Part shown: piece after piece, positions 41,565-49,952 of the stretch
Numbering within the stretch: position 1 is the first letter of the stretch
Layout of the letters: each line of letters begins with the position of its first letter
Assembly: GCA_964460655.1 (NCBI GenBank)
Contig: CAYWSH010000004.1
Span: 1 to 64,000 of the forward strand
Reading direction: 5' to 3'
Length of the DNA stretch: 64,000 nucleotides
DNA from: CAVUAF01 sp964460655
GTDB lineage: Bacteria > Acidobacteriota > Terriglobia > Terriglobales > Acidobacteriaceae
Program-made: the position numbers and the translations under genes
Notes under the pieces: generated by a model
What the model saw: the letters and a program-made list of their open reading frames with translations, nothing else
Told to the model about the DNA's origin: nothing
The model's database searches: none

Positions 41565-42782
41565 TCACAGGCCCAGTAGCCGCGCTGCGTTGTCGTGATA
41601 GACCTTGCGCAGCACCGGCGCGGGGAGCCCGATGCCATAGATGCGCCAGCGGCCCTGCGGCGGCACCGGGGCCGGCGCATAGTCGAAGAAATCGTCCTCG
41701 GTCTCGAGGAACCGGTAGTAGATCTCGTAGAGCTGGTCACCAAAGATCTGCTGCGGCACGTCGGTCCCGTTGGGGATGGCGTCGGTCCCGAAGAGGATCC
41801 GGTCCTGATGCTGCTCAAAGAACTTGCGTGACGCGCGCGGCTGGCGGCCGAGCTCGCCCAGGCGCGCGCCCATCTCGACATAGAGGTTCTTGTGCCGCTG
41901 CAACTGCTCGGAGACAAAGCCGAGATTCTCGGCGTCGCACCCGAAGTGCAGCGCGATGAAGTCCGTGCGCGGATGCCGTGCCACCACGCGATAAAGCGCG
42001 TCCATCAGCTCACGGAACGACGGAAAATCGCCGCCATGGAACGACCAGTCAGGATGGTTGTTCAGCTCCTCGAAGCGTTCGTTGACGCGGTCGATGGGAA
42101 GGAAGAACGCCTCCGGGTCCGCGGTGTGGATCGCCACCGGCATGCGCGAGCCGCCGCAGGCCTCGAACATGGCGTCGAAACGCGGATCGTCCACCTTGAG
42201 CAGGGCGCCTTGCGTGACGTGTTCACGCAGATACAGGCCCAGCGTCTTCAGGACCTTCAGGCCGCGCGCGCCGGCCTGGTGCGCACGCGTGATCTCGTCA
42301 GCCTGGAACTTCGCATAGCCTGGGTCGGCGATGCGCGGGTAGGTGGGTTCGGTGAACGTCACGAACCGTCCCGGATGCTTGCGGTCGAGCTGCGCGACGC
42401 TCTCGCGTAGACCTCGCCCGAAGCCCCCGGTCAGGTTCACCATCACCTGGACATTCTTGCGGTCCATCACCGGGAGCAAGTCGTCGCCGGGCACGAAGAA
42501 GCTGACGTCCTCTTCCATCGGTACGCCGCGCTCCCAACGCTTCGACCAGCTGAGATGGGTGTGGATGTCGATGACGGGGAAGCGCGCGCGCGGGACCTTT
42601 GTCTCGGGGACATGCAGCATGCTGCGCGGCTGAAAATCCTTCAGTTCCAGTGGCTGCGCCTTCGACGGGTTCGCGGCGACCTGAGGAGCGTTCGTCGTGA
42701 CATCAGCGCGCACGCTTGCCGCCCCTGTCATCGCTGCCACGCCCGCCCCACAGAGCCACTCGCGCCGGTTCCAGTGAGACAT
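41565..42782 (-). CDS. Exported amidohydrolase-2 family protein
   Basis: 405 residues. The N-terminus looks like a Tat signal (NRREWLCGAGVAAMTGAASV). The barrel has the metal-binding HxH strand (FPVIDIHTHLSW), a later His in PVAIHTADP, another in FIALHFGCD, and the Asp in RILFGTDAIPNG. The family hydrolyses or decarboxylates cyclic and aromatic substrates, and the substrate here is unknown. AGGAC lies upstream of the start. Confidence 0.87.
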   Translation of the reverse strand: MSHWNRREWLCGAGVAAMTGAASVRADVTTNAPQVAANPSKAQPLELKDFQPRSMLHVPETKVPRARFPVIDIHTHLSWSKRWERGVPMEEDVSFFVPGDDLLPVMDRKNVQVMVNLTGGFGRGLRESVAQLDRKHPGRFVTFTEPTYPRIADPGYAKFQADEITRAHQAGARGLKVLKTLGLYLREHVTQGALLKVDDPRFDAMFEACGGSRMPVAIHTADPEAFFLPIDRVNERFEELNNHPDWSFHGGDFPSFRELMDALYRVVARHPRTDFIALHFGCDAENLGFVSEQLQRHKNLYVEMGARLGELGRQPRASRKFFEQHQDRILFGTDAIPNGTDVPQQIFGDQLYEIYYRFLETEDDFFDYAPAPVPPQGRWRIYGIGLPAPVLRKVYHDNAARLLGL

Positions 42783-42878
42783 TCCGCAGTCCTCCCGACC
42801 GCGCCAAAGCCGGCGCCGCCTGTGCCGTCTCTTTTACCGCCTCGGAGGCGCCAGCGCCAGCGCTTTGCTAGCGCGCGA

Positions 42879-44579
42879 TCATGGCAGGGTCGGCGACTCG
42901 GATGTGGTCTGCAATATCTGCTGACTCGCCTGGTTGAGCAGGTCCTGCGCCGAGTACACGCCGAAGATGGTGTAAGTGTCGGTCGCGACATCGAGGTTCA
43001 TGATCGTGACCGGCGGCGCGGGAACGGAGACACACGTGCCGTGCGCGATGGAGGCGGTGGAACAGGCGGCGACCCCGCTGGTGTAGAGGATGTCGGCTGC
43101 GTAGATCTGCAGGTAGTTCATCGGGGCGGTACCTGCGGTCACACCGTAGTAGTCACCGACGACGGTGTGCTCGAAGTAGTGCGAGAGTGCGTTGTAAAGC
43201 GCCTGCTCCGGCGAGATCAGCAGGACGGAGGGCACGTCCGCGAAGTTGGTGTAGCCGGCGACGTCCGCCAGGGTGACGCCGGGCGCCAGGCAAACCTTGG
43301 GAATGTTGGGCCAGTCGTCTGGCGTGAACCTCTTCTTGCAGCCTTCCTCCACCGGCGCGCGCACAAATCCGGTATTGAACTGCAATCCGCCAATGAGACG
43401 CGAGATGGGAGTCGAGCTGCCGGGCAGCGGTGCGCCACTGGCCGAGTTCGCCGACATCCATTTGACCGACAGTTGGAAGGGGCCATTCAGCCCGCTTCCG
43501 GTGAGACCGTCTGATTGCACCGCCTTGGCGTTCTTGCCACCGCTGTGCGGGACTGCAAAGTAACTGAGGATGGAGGTCTCGGCGACGCAATCCATGTTGG
43601 GATCGCTGCAATCTCCGGCAAAGCCGGGTGGCGGGACCAACGGTGGTGCTCCCGTAGGCTGCGGGAAATTGGGCAACCCAGAGCCGTTGTTGACGGCCAG
43701 GGTGGTGTTGCGAAAGACCTCGCTGAACATGTCGATGGCCGTTTGCCACTCCACGACGAAGGCCTTGTCGGAGTTCCAGTACGTAGGATCGTCTGGGTAG
43801 TGGAATGCGAGCAGTCCGCCGTTCGGGCTGAACCACTTGGTCCAGCGGGGATCACTGAACCGGTTGGGCATGATGATCTCGACTGATGCAGCGGTAGGTC
43901 CGGCGACAGCTACGGTCACCAGCGCGGGGTTGTCGCCATAGCGCTGCGCGAGGCGGTGCACGAACTGTCTCCAGGCAGCTTTGTATTGTGCGTCCCAAGC
44001 CAGCGGAAGCGGCGTGACCAGCGGCGTGGTGCGACCTTCGGTGAGGGTAAAGGTCGCCCAGCCACAGTTGGTGGAGACCGGCTGCGGAGCGGCCCCGTAC
44101 TCGTCGAATCCCGGGAAGAGTCCGTCGCACGAGGGCAGTTTGGCGATGAGCCAGGCGGGCGAGCGGAAGCCGGGCGAGAATTGGAACTGCACCGTCTTCG
44201 GGGCAGCGCCCGGGTGGCGCGCGTTCCAGGCAGCGACCGCGGCGAAGGCGTCGTCGATCGGATTCCAATAGTAGGCGACCGCGTCGGGATTGCCGGCGGG
44301 GTCCTGGGGATTGAGCAAGTCCCAGCCCGACTGCAAAGCGAGTCCCGCGATTGCGGGATTGTCGAGTAGGTAGCCGTAGAGGTGAAGGAGGTAGGCGTCC
44401 GGATCGACCCCGGCCCGCGTCGCGTCGGCAATCTCTTTCTTCGGCTCGACGAGGGCGTAAATCCCCAACGGTGACCGCTGCGCCGCGTGCGGATCGGCAC
44501 CCATCGCCGGGATGGAACTCATCGCAATCCACAGTACCAGTGCTGGAAAAACCGACTTGATCGCCGCGTTATTTCGCAT
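42879..44579 (-). CDS. Large exported protein, possible TIM-barrel glycosidase relative
   Basis: 566 residues from the ATG at 44577-44579. The signal peptide is FPALVLWIAMSSIPAMGA. The early part reads like a glycoside-hydrolase-type barrel (GIYALVEPKKEIADATRAGV, GLALQSGWDLLNPQDP, AWRQFVHRLAQRYGDNPALV). Several Cys occur (CDGLF, DCSDPNMDCVAE, EEGCKKRF, AACSTASIAHGTC), suggesting disulfides. I cannot point to a definite catalytic acid pair, so no activity is assigned. Confidence 0.7.
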   Translation of the reverse strand: MRNNAAIKSVFPALVLWIAMSSIPAMGADPHAAQRSPLGIYALVEPKKEIADATRAGVDPDAYLLHLYGYLLDNPAIAGLALQSGWDLLNPQDPAGNPDAVAYYWNPIDDAFAAVAAWNARHPGAAPKTVQFQFSPGFRSPAWLIAKLPSCDGLFPGFDEYGAAPQPVSTNCGWATFTLTEGRTTPLVTPLPLAWDAQYKAAWRQFVHRLAQRYGDNPALVTVAVAGPTAASVEIIMPNRFSDPRWTKWFSPNGGLLAFHYPDDPTYWNSDKAFVVEWQTAIDMFSEVFRNTTLAVNNGSGLPNFPQPTGAPPLVPPPGFAGDCSDPNMDCVAETSILSYFAVPHSGGKNAKAVQSDGLTGSGLNGPFQLSVKWMSANSASGAPLPGSSTPISRLIGGLQFNTGFVRAPVEEGCKKRFTPDDWPNIPKVCLAPGVTLADVAGYTNFADVPSVLLISPEQALYNALSHYFEHTVVGDYYGVTAGTAPMNYLQIYAADILYTSGVAACSTASIAHGTCVSVPAPPVTIMNLDVATDTYTIFGVYSAQDLLNQASQQILQTTSESPTLP

Positions 44580-44688
44580 TTTATTCCCCAATCCGCCGAC
44601 GTCCGGAGCGGGCGCAACCAGTGCTAGACTGCCCACTTCGGCTGTCAAAATGCAGGGTGGGAGCTTCGCCCCGCTGGGGCGAGAAAGT

Positions 44689-44718
44689 CCTTAAGAAGCC
44701 ATTAATTTGGTTTTAAGG
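44689..44718. promoter_or_regulatory. Imperfect AT-rich inverted repeat upstream of the winged-helix gene
   Basis: CCTTAA and TTAAGG flank an AT-rich centre (CCATTAATTTGG). This is unusual in this GC-rich window and lies 18 bases before the ATG at 44737. It is a possible autoregulatory site. Confidence 0.35.
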
Positions 44719-44736
44719 TCCTGGTTAATAGCGACT

Positions 44737-46860
44737 ATGAAGGTCGGGACTGACAGTCTGCTTGAGTTCGGCCCGTTTCGCATAGATCCCGACGAACGTG
44801 TCTTAAGTCGCGACCAGCAACCGGTCCCGCTCTCCCCGAAGGCCTTCGATCTGCTGCTGGTGCTGGTCCAGCGCGGCGGCCAGGTGGTGACCAAAGACGA
44901 ACTGATGGCACTGCTCTGGCCGGGTACCTTTGTCGAAGAATCCAACATCGGCCAGCATGTCTTTCAATTGCGGAAGGCGCTCGGCGAGAACGCGCAGGAC
45001 CCGGCGTATATCGTCACGGTGCCGGGGCGCGGATATCGCTTTGTAGGTGACGTACGGCCGGCGCGGAAGAGCAACGGCGCGGCGGCCGCACAGCCGGCGC
45101 TTTTTTCGGCATCGCACCGCGCCACGTGGACGCGCGCCGCGCTGCTCGGACTAGCGGTGCTGGTAGTGGTCGCGGTGGAGGCGCCGCGCGTGCTCTCGAG
45201 TGCCCCGCCGCCGAAGGTGCTGCGCGTAACTCAACTGACGCATTCGGGCAGCATCGCGCCGTTCGGCCGGGTGTTATCGGATGGCGCCCGGCTGTACTTC
45301 ACCGAAAGCAAGGGTGGGACCGGCGCGCTGGCGCAAGCGCCGGTGGCGGGAGGCGAACCGACCGTCCTGGCGACCGTCGCCGACGCCTACACCGTGTACG
45401 ACATCGACGCCGGCAGGTCGCGCATGCTGGTAGGCGCTCCGGGCCCGGATGGCGCAGCGCCGCTGTGGGTCCTGCCGACGACGGGCGGAACAGGGCGTCG
45501 CTTGGGCGATGCCATTACGTCGGGCGCGGCCACGTGGCTGCCCGACGGACACCACGTCCTTTATGCCAACAACGCGCAAGTCTTTCGCGTCGGTGAGGAC
45601 GGCGCGGATCCGGCGAGACTTCTAACGGCGAACGGGCGCGTAACCTCATTGCGCGCTTCTCCCGACGGCCGCAAGCTCTGCTTCACGGTGCGGCGTCCCG
45701 GATCCGGCGCGACTTCGATGTGGCAGTCGGCCGCCGATGGCAGCGATGCCCATCCGTTCGCCTTGGAAGGGAGCGCCGGGGATCGTCGCTGGGGCGAAGG
45801 CGAGTCTTGCGGCGACTGGAGCCCCGACGGGAAGTACTTCGTCTTCCACTCGGCGCACGGCGGTGTGGAGAGCTATTGGGTCGTTCGGAAGCGGGGCTGG
45901 TTCAAGTCGGACCCGCCGGTCCAGATCTACACCAGCCCGAATCACCTGGGCGAGCCGCGCTTCAGTCCTGACGCCAAGACTATCTTCTTCGTCAATTACC
46001 AGGAGCGCCGGGAACTGGTGCGCTACGACAACGCTAAGCGTCTCTTCGTCCCCTACCTGGGCGGCGTTCCGGCGCGGTTCGTGAGCTTCTCCGCGGATGG
46101 GAAGTGGGTGGCGTTCCGCAGCGAGACCGACGGCACACTGTGGCGCAGTCGTGACGATGGCAGCGAGAAGCTGCAACTCACGTTCCCGCCGATGGAAGTC
46201 CTGCACCCGACCTGGTCTGCAGATGGCGAAAGCATCATCTTTCAGGGACGGTTGCCCGGAAAGGCGGCGCAGTTGTATTCCGTGCCGTCCCACGGCGGGA
46301 CAGCCGCTCTGCTCTCTGCGGGTGACGCGTGGGAGACGGGGCCGAGCGAGTCTCCGGATGGCCGCTTCCTGTTGTTTCAGCGTTGGAACGCGAATGCGGG
46401 TGGCACCGGCCATTCAGCGGTCTACGAGCTTGACCTGAAGTCGAACCAGGCGACGTTGCTGGCGGGCTCCGACGATTTCGACGGCGTGCACTGGTCGCCC
46501 GACGGCAAGTACGCTGCCGCGTCCGACCAGGGACACCACAAGCTCATGCTGTTCGACTTCCGGCAGCGCAAGTGGTCCGAGCTGGCAGACGGGAACGCGT
46601 ACGGCTGGGGACTGCGGTGGTCGTCCGACTCCCGCTATGTCTACTACCAACACGCGGGCGAGGGCGAAGACCAGCCCATCTTCCGCGTCCGCGTGAGCGA
46701 TCGCAAGGTGGAAACGGTGACGTCGGCGCGGCAGATCCCGCGTGCTGATGTGCTGGGTTACACCATGACCGGCCTGACGCCCGACGGTGCGCCGCTCGCG
46801 TCACTCGTACACCGGAACTCCGACATCTACGCGCTGCAACTCGACGCGCCGCAACGGTGA
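44737..46860 (+). CDS. CadC-like winged-helix membrane regulator with PD40 propeller
   Basis: 707 residues. Residues 1-105 are an OmpR-type winged helix (FGPFRIDPDERVLSRD, LSPKAFDLLLVLVQRGGQVV, IVTVPGRGYRFVGDV). A single transmembrane helix lies near 130-150 (TRAALLGLAVLVVVAVEA). The C-terminal 540 residues are WD40-like PD40/TolB blades (SPDGRKLCFTVR, FSPDAKTIFFVNYQ, WSPDGKYAAASD). The domain order implies an extracytoplasmic sensor propeller controlling a cytoplasmic DNA-binding domain, a common acidobacterial design. It is divergent from the unknown exported protein. Confidence 0.9.
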   Translation: MKVGTDSLLEFGPFRIDPDERVLSRDQQPVPLSPKAFDLLLVLVQRGGQVVTKDELMALLWPGTFVEESNIGQHVFQLRKALGENAQDPAYIVTVPGRGYRFVGDVRPARKSNGAAAAQPALFSASHRATWTRAALLGLAVLVVVAVEAPRVLSSAPPPKVLRVTQLTHSGSIAPFGRVLSDGARLYFTESKGGTGALAQAPVAGGEPTVLATVADAYTVYDIDAGRSRMLVGAPGPDGAAPLWVLPTTGGTGRRLGDAITSGAATWLPDGHHVLYANNAQVFRVGEDGADPARLLTANGRVTSLRASPDGRKLCFTVRRPGSGATSMWQSAADGSDAHPFALEGSAGDRRWGEGESCGDWSPDGKYFVFHSAHGGVESYWVVRKRGWFKSDPPVQIYTSPNHLGEPRFSPDAKTIFFVNYQERRELVRYDNAKRLFVPYLGGVPARFVSFSADGKWVAFRSETDGTLWRSRDDGSEKLQLTFPPMEVLHPTWSADGESIIFQGRLPGKAAQLYSVPSHGGTAALLSAGDAWETGPSESPDGRFLLFQRWNANAGGTGHSAVYELDLKSNQATLLAGSDDFDGVHWSPDGKYAAASDQGHHKLMLFDFRQRKWSELADGNAYGWGLRWSSDSRYVYYQHAGEGEDQPIFRVRVSDRKVETVTSARQIPRADVLGYTMTGLTPDGAPLASLVHRNSDIYALQLDAPQR

Positions 46861-46878
46861 GTTTGCGCGACACGAGCC

Positions 46879-49527
46879 TCAGCGATCCGGCTCGGTCTCC
46901 GCTCCCGCGTCTGCAGCCTTTGCCGCAGGCTTCGGCGCCGTCTCGGATTTAGCCGGAGCGATGGTCCCGCCGGGCTTCGAGAGGCCTTGGTCCTCAAAGA
47001 CAGCATTGAAGAAGAATTTGTAGGTCCCGTGCGACTGACCGCGCCACTGCGGACGAAAACCGAGCAGGTACACGCGCCCTTTGCCGAACTGCACTTCGAG
47101 CGCGGCCGCTTTGCCCTGGATGCGCTGCGGACCGAGCAGGTATCCGCTCATGAGCGGGCTCTGGTTCTTGGGATAACTCGCCAGTACGCGACCGGCAAAC
47201 CCGTCCATGGTTTCGAATGCCGGACCGTTCTCGAACATGACGATGGGATCGCGTTCCAGTCCGGCAACGGCCGAGTGTTGCGGATCGGTGAGCTGCACCC
47301 GCAGCAGGGAGCCGGCACAGTAAAACTCTTCCGGCTTCAAACCGGCGAGCACATTGCGGACAGGGAGGCCGAGCTCCTGGATCGCATAGTTCGAAGCGTT
47401 ATTGAATGCGATCAGGATGCCTCCGTCATGGACAAAATCCCGGAGCGCGATGGCGCCGAGTTCGCCGATGCCGCCCGTATATTCACCGGGAACGATGCCG
47501 GGACCGAATCCGTCGCGCAGCGTTGTGGGAGAAGCATCCGGCAGGATGATCGCGTCGAAACGCGCGCGCAGCGGTCCGGCCTGGATGCCGCTGTTGCGCA
47601 GCGTGGACAGTTGGAAGCCGAATTGTTCGAGGATCCAACGCGTCCAGCCTTCATCGATGCTGGCAGCCCAAGGCCGATAGAGCCCGACCCGCGGACGCTT
47701 TACCGCGACCGCATCGCGTGGCACGGCAGCGATCGCCTTGGCGAGCAGCGAGTTCTCACGCACGATCTGCGCCGCCTTATCTGCTGCCACGCCGGATAAG
47801 ACTGCCGTCCCATCCGCGTTAAGAGCTACTTGTCCGCCGGCCGCAAAGACCTGGTTCATCGCTTTATACGCAGAGTTTGCATTGCGGCTCACGGCGTACG
47901 CCGCGCCACTGCCTTCGACGTTGCCCGCCGCCGGAGTGAACTGATCGGCCTTCTTTAATACGGCGCGCTGTTCGTTCGTCAGTGGTTCGAGCGCGGGCAG
48001 GACTTGCACGTCCATCTGCATCGGCAGCGTCCATCCGCTCACGTCATAGGGTCGGATCGGCGGCCCGTTCGGAGATTCGCGCAGCTCGGGATAACGCTGC
48101 GGTTCCATCAGTTCTTTGACCAGCGGTGAGAACGGCTGGTCCATCAGCACGACCCAGGTGCCGACCGGGTACTCGTGCCCGAGCCCGATGAACGGCTTTA
48201 CCGCGGTTTGGACTTCGACGCCGTTACGCATCAAGGTTTGGACGAGCAGCGACGCTTCGCCGGGATCGCGCTGCTGCTGCGGGATCACATACGCGTACGG
48301 CGGCTCGTGGCGAAAGCGCTCCACGTTGTCACGCGCCGCCTGATACCGGTTGTAGAGCAACTCTTCGCGATACTTCGCGGCCGTATCGAGCACGGCCATG
48401 GACGCGCCTTCCATGTAATCGGTCGCGTCTTTCAGTCGCCACCAACCGCCCTTCCACGGGCTGCTGTAGAACACGCCGGAGCGCAACGCGCGGTCGTTAC
48501 TCGGAAACTCGTCCACGGTGTAGAAGCGCGGCGTGGCATAGCGATAAAGCGCGGTCTCGGTAAAAAATGCGATGCTGTTGCGGAAGATGTGCGTGAAGTC
48601 GAGGAATCCCGGATACCAGTTATCAAAACCAACGCGATGGACTGCGCCCGGCATGTTGTGGGCGTCCAGATAAGCAGCAATGTCCGTGCCGATCACGCTG
48701 AGCCACCGCGCCATCAGCGGGTGAATGTTGGACGAGATCGGCTCGACGAACGGCGGGATGAAGATGCGCGTCGGGAACGGCGCCGTCTGGTGGTGGCAGT
48801 AAAAAATGACCGGGTCCCATTCCAGCTCGACCTTCGTCACCTCCTGCGACTCCAGCATGTTCTGCATGTAGCCGTCGCGGTTGTTGTCGTGGCCGACATA
48901 CTCCTGGTAGAGGTCGGGCAGCGGGCTGGCTTCAAACTTCGTGCCCAGGTTCTTGCGATACCACAGCGCCACTTCATTCTGGCCGTCGGGATTCAACGAC
49001 GGCCACAGCATCACGATCGTTTGGTTCAGGATCGCGTCGACTTCCGGGTCGCCCTGCGACGCGACCAGCCGATACGCGAGATTGATCGCGTGCTGTCCGC
49101 CGGCGACTTCGGTCGAGTGCAATCCACCATCGACGTGAACAATGGCTTTGCCTTCGCGCGCCAGCGCGCGCGCGGCTTGGTCGTTCAGGCCGCGCCCATC
49201 GGCGAGCTGGCGTGAAATGTCCTTGTAGCGGTCGAGTTTCGCCAGGTTCTCGGGTGAGGAAATGATCGAGATGTCCCATTCATCGCCACGAGTCGTCTTG
49301 CCGATGTTGATGATCTTGATGCGATTCGAGACGGTCGCGAGTTTGCGGAAATAGTCGCGCGCTTCGTCGTAGGTCGCGAGATAGAAGTCGTCGCCGGGCG
49401 TGTGCCCGAGCACCGACTTCGGTGTCGGGACTTTGGGATCAGGACTCTGCGGCGGCGCCAGCTGAGCGGAGGAAGTCAAGGAAACGAATAGAGCGAGAGC
49501 GGAAAGAACGCGCTGAAGGGATCGCAT
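46879..49527 (-). CDS. Exported M14-type metallocarboxypeptidase-like protein
   Basis: 882 residues from the ATG at 49525-49527; a GTG four codons earlier is possible. The signal peptide (QRVLSALALFVSLTSSAQ) is followed by an M14 zinc peptidase domain. The HxxE pair is in HVDGGLHSTEVAGGQHA, substrate-site residues are in WPSLNPDGQNEV, and the third His is probably in VIFYCHHQTAPFP. The C-terminal half (about 620-860) resembles a glutamine-amidotransferase-like fold, without a Cys nucleophile that I can place. The tail is Lys/Ala/Pro-rich. It probably degrades peptides outside the cell membrane. Confidence 0.87.
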   Translation of the reverse strand: MRSLQRVLSALALFVSLTSSAQLAPPQSPDPKVPTPKSVLGHTPGDDFYLATYDEARDYFRKLATVSNRIKIINIGKTTRGDEWDISIISSPENLAKLDRYKDISRQLADGRGLNDQAARALAREGKAIVHVDGGLHSTEVAGGQHAINLAYRLVASQGDPEVDAILNQTIVMLWPSLNPDGQNEVALWYRKNLGTKFEASPLPDLYQEYVGHDNNRDGYMQNMLESQEVTKVELEWDPVIFYCHHQTAPFPTRIFIPPFVEPISSNIHPLMARWLSVIGTDIAAYLDAHNMPGAVHRVGFDNWYPGFLDFTHIFRNSIAFFTETALYRYATPRFYTVDEFPSNDRALRSGVFYSSPWKGGWWRLKDATDYMEGASMAVLDTAAKYREELLYNRYQAARDNVERFRHEPPYAYVIPQQQRDPGEASLLVQTLMRNGVEVQTAVKPFIGLGHEYPVGTWVVLMDQPFSPLVKELMEPQRYPELRESPNGPPIRPYDVSGWTLPMQMDVQVLPALEPLTNEQRAVLKKADQFTPAAGNVEGSGAAYAVSRNANSAYKAMNQVFAAGGQVALNADGTAVLSGVAADKAAQIVRENSLLAKAIAAVPRDAVAVKRPRVGLYRPWAASIDEGWTRWILEQFGFQLSTLRNSGIQAGPLRARFDAIILPDASPTTLRDGFGPGIVPGEYTGGIGELGAIALRDFVHDGGILIAFNNASNYAIQELGLPVRNVLAGLKPEEFYCAGSLLRVQLTDPQHSAVAGLERDPIVMFENGPAFETMDGFAGRVLASYPKNQSPLMSGYLLGPQRIQGKAAALEVQFGKGRVYLLGFRPQWRGQSHGTYKFFFNAVFEDQGLSKPGGTIAPAKSETAPKPAAKAADAGAETEPDR

Positions 49528-49656
49528 GGGATTGGGCACGAATTATAGCCGTCATCACTTGGATCGTTAGTCCTGAGGGGACTCTTGCTCCGCGGCGGCT
49601 ATTGCGAACTGGTGCAGAGTCAAATACGCTAGCTATGTCAGTGGTTTGGCCCCCTT

Positions 49657-49743
49657 GCCGGGATGGCGGAACTGGCAGACGCAGCGGACTCAAAATCCGC
49701 CGGGCTTCGGCCCTTGGGGGTTCGATTCCCCCTCCCGGCACCA
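49657..49743 (+). tRNA. tRNA-Leu (anticodon CAA)
   Basis: 87 bases with a complete cloverleaf. The acceptor stem is GCCGGGA/TCCCGGC. The anticodon stem GCGGA/TCCGC has loop CTCAAAA, giving anticodon CAA. A long class II variable arm (CGGGCTTCGGCCC) identifies Leu. The T-arm GGGGGTTCGATTCCCCC and encoded CCA complete it. Its 3' 23 bases recur at 54660-54682. Confidence 0.97.
49721..49743 (+). repeat. Putative attachment site, tRNA-side copy
   Basis: The T-loop, acceptor strand and CCA of tRNA-Leu, repeated exactly (23 of 23 bases) in the same orientation at 54660-54682. This is the form left by integrases that recombine in tRNA 3' ends. Confidence 0.7.
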
Positions 49744-49952
49744 AATTCTGCGTAATAAGCTGCAACCGGCGTTTCCTGCGGTCGTTCTTTGGAACGCCGG
49801 TTGCCTGCTCACTCCTCTGCTTGGGTGCCTCGGCCGCGCGAAGAAAAAGCGCCAGCTAACGATATAGCGATTTCACGCCAGTCAAGAAGTCGGCTTGGTC
49901 GAGGATCGCCCTATCAGATAGAATCCCCGCTCTCGGAACAACAGGTGATCTC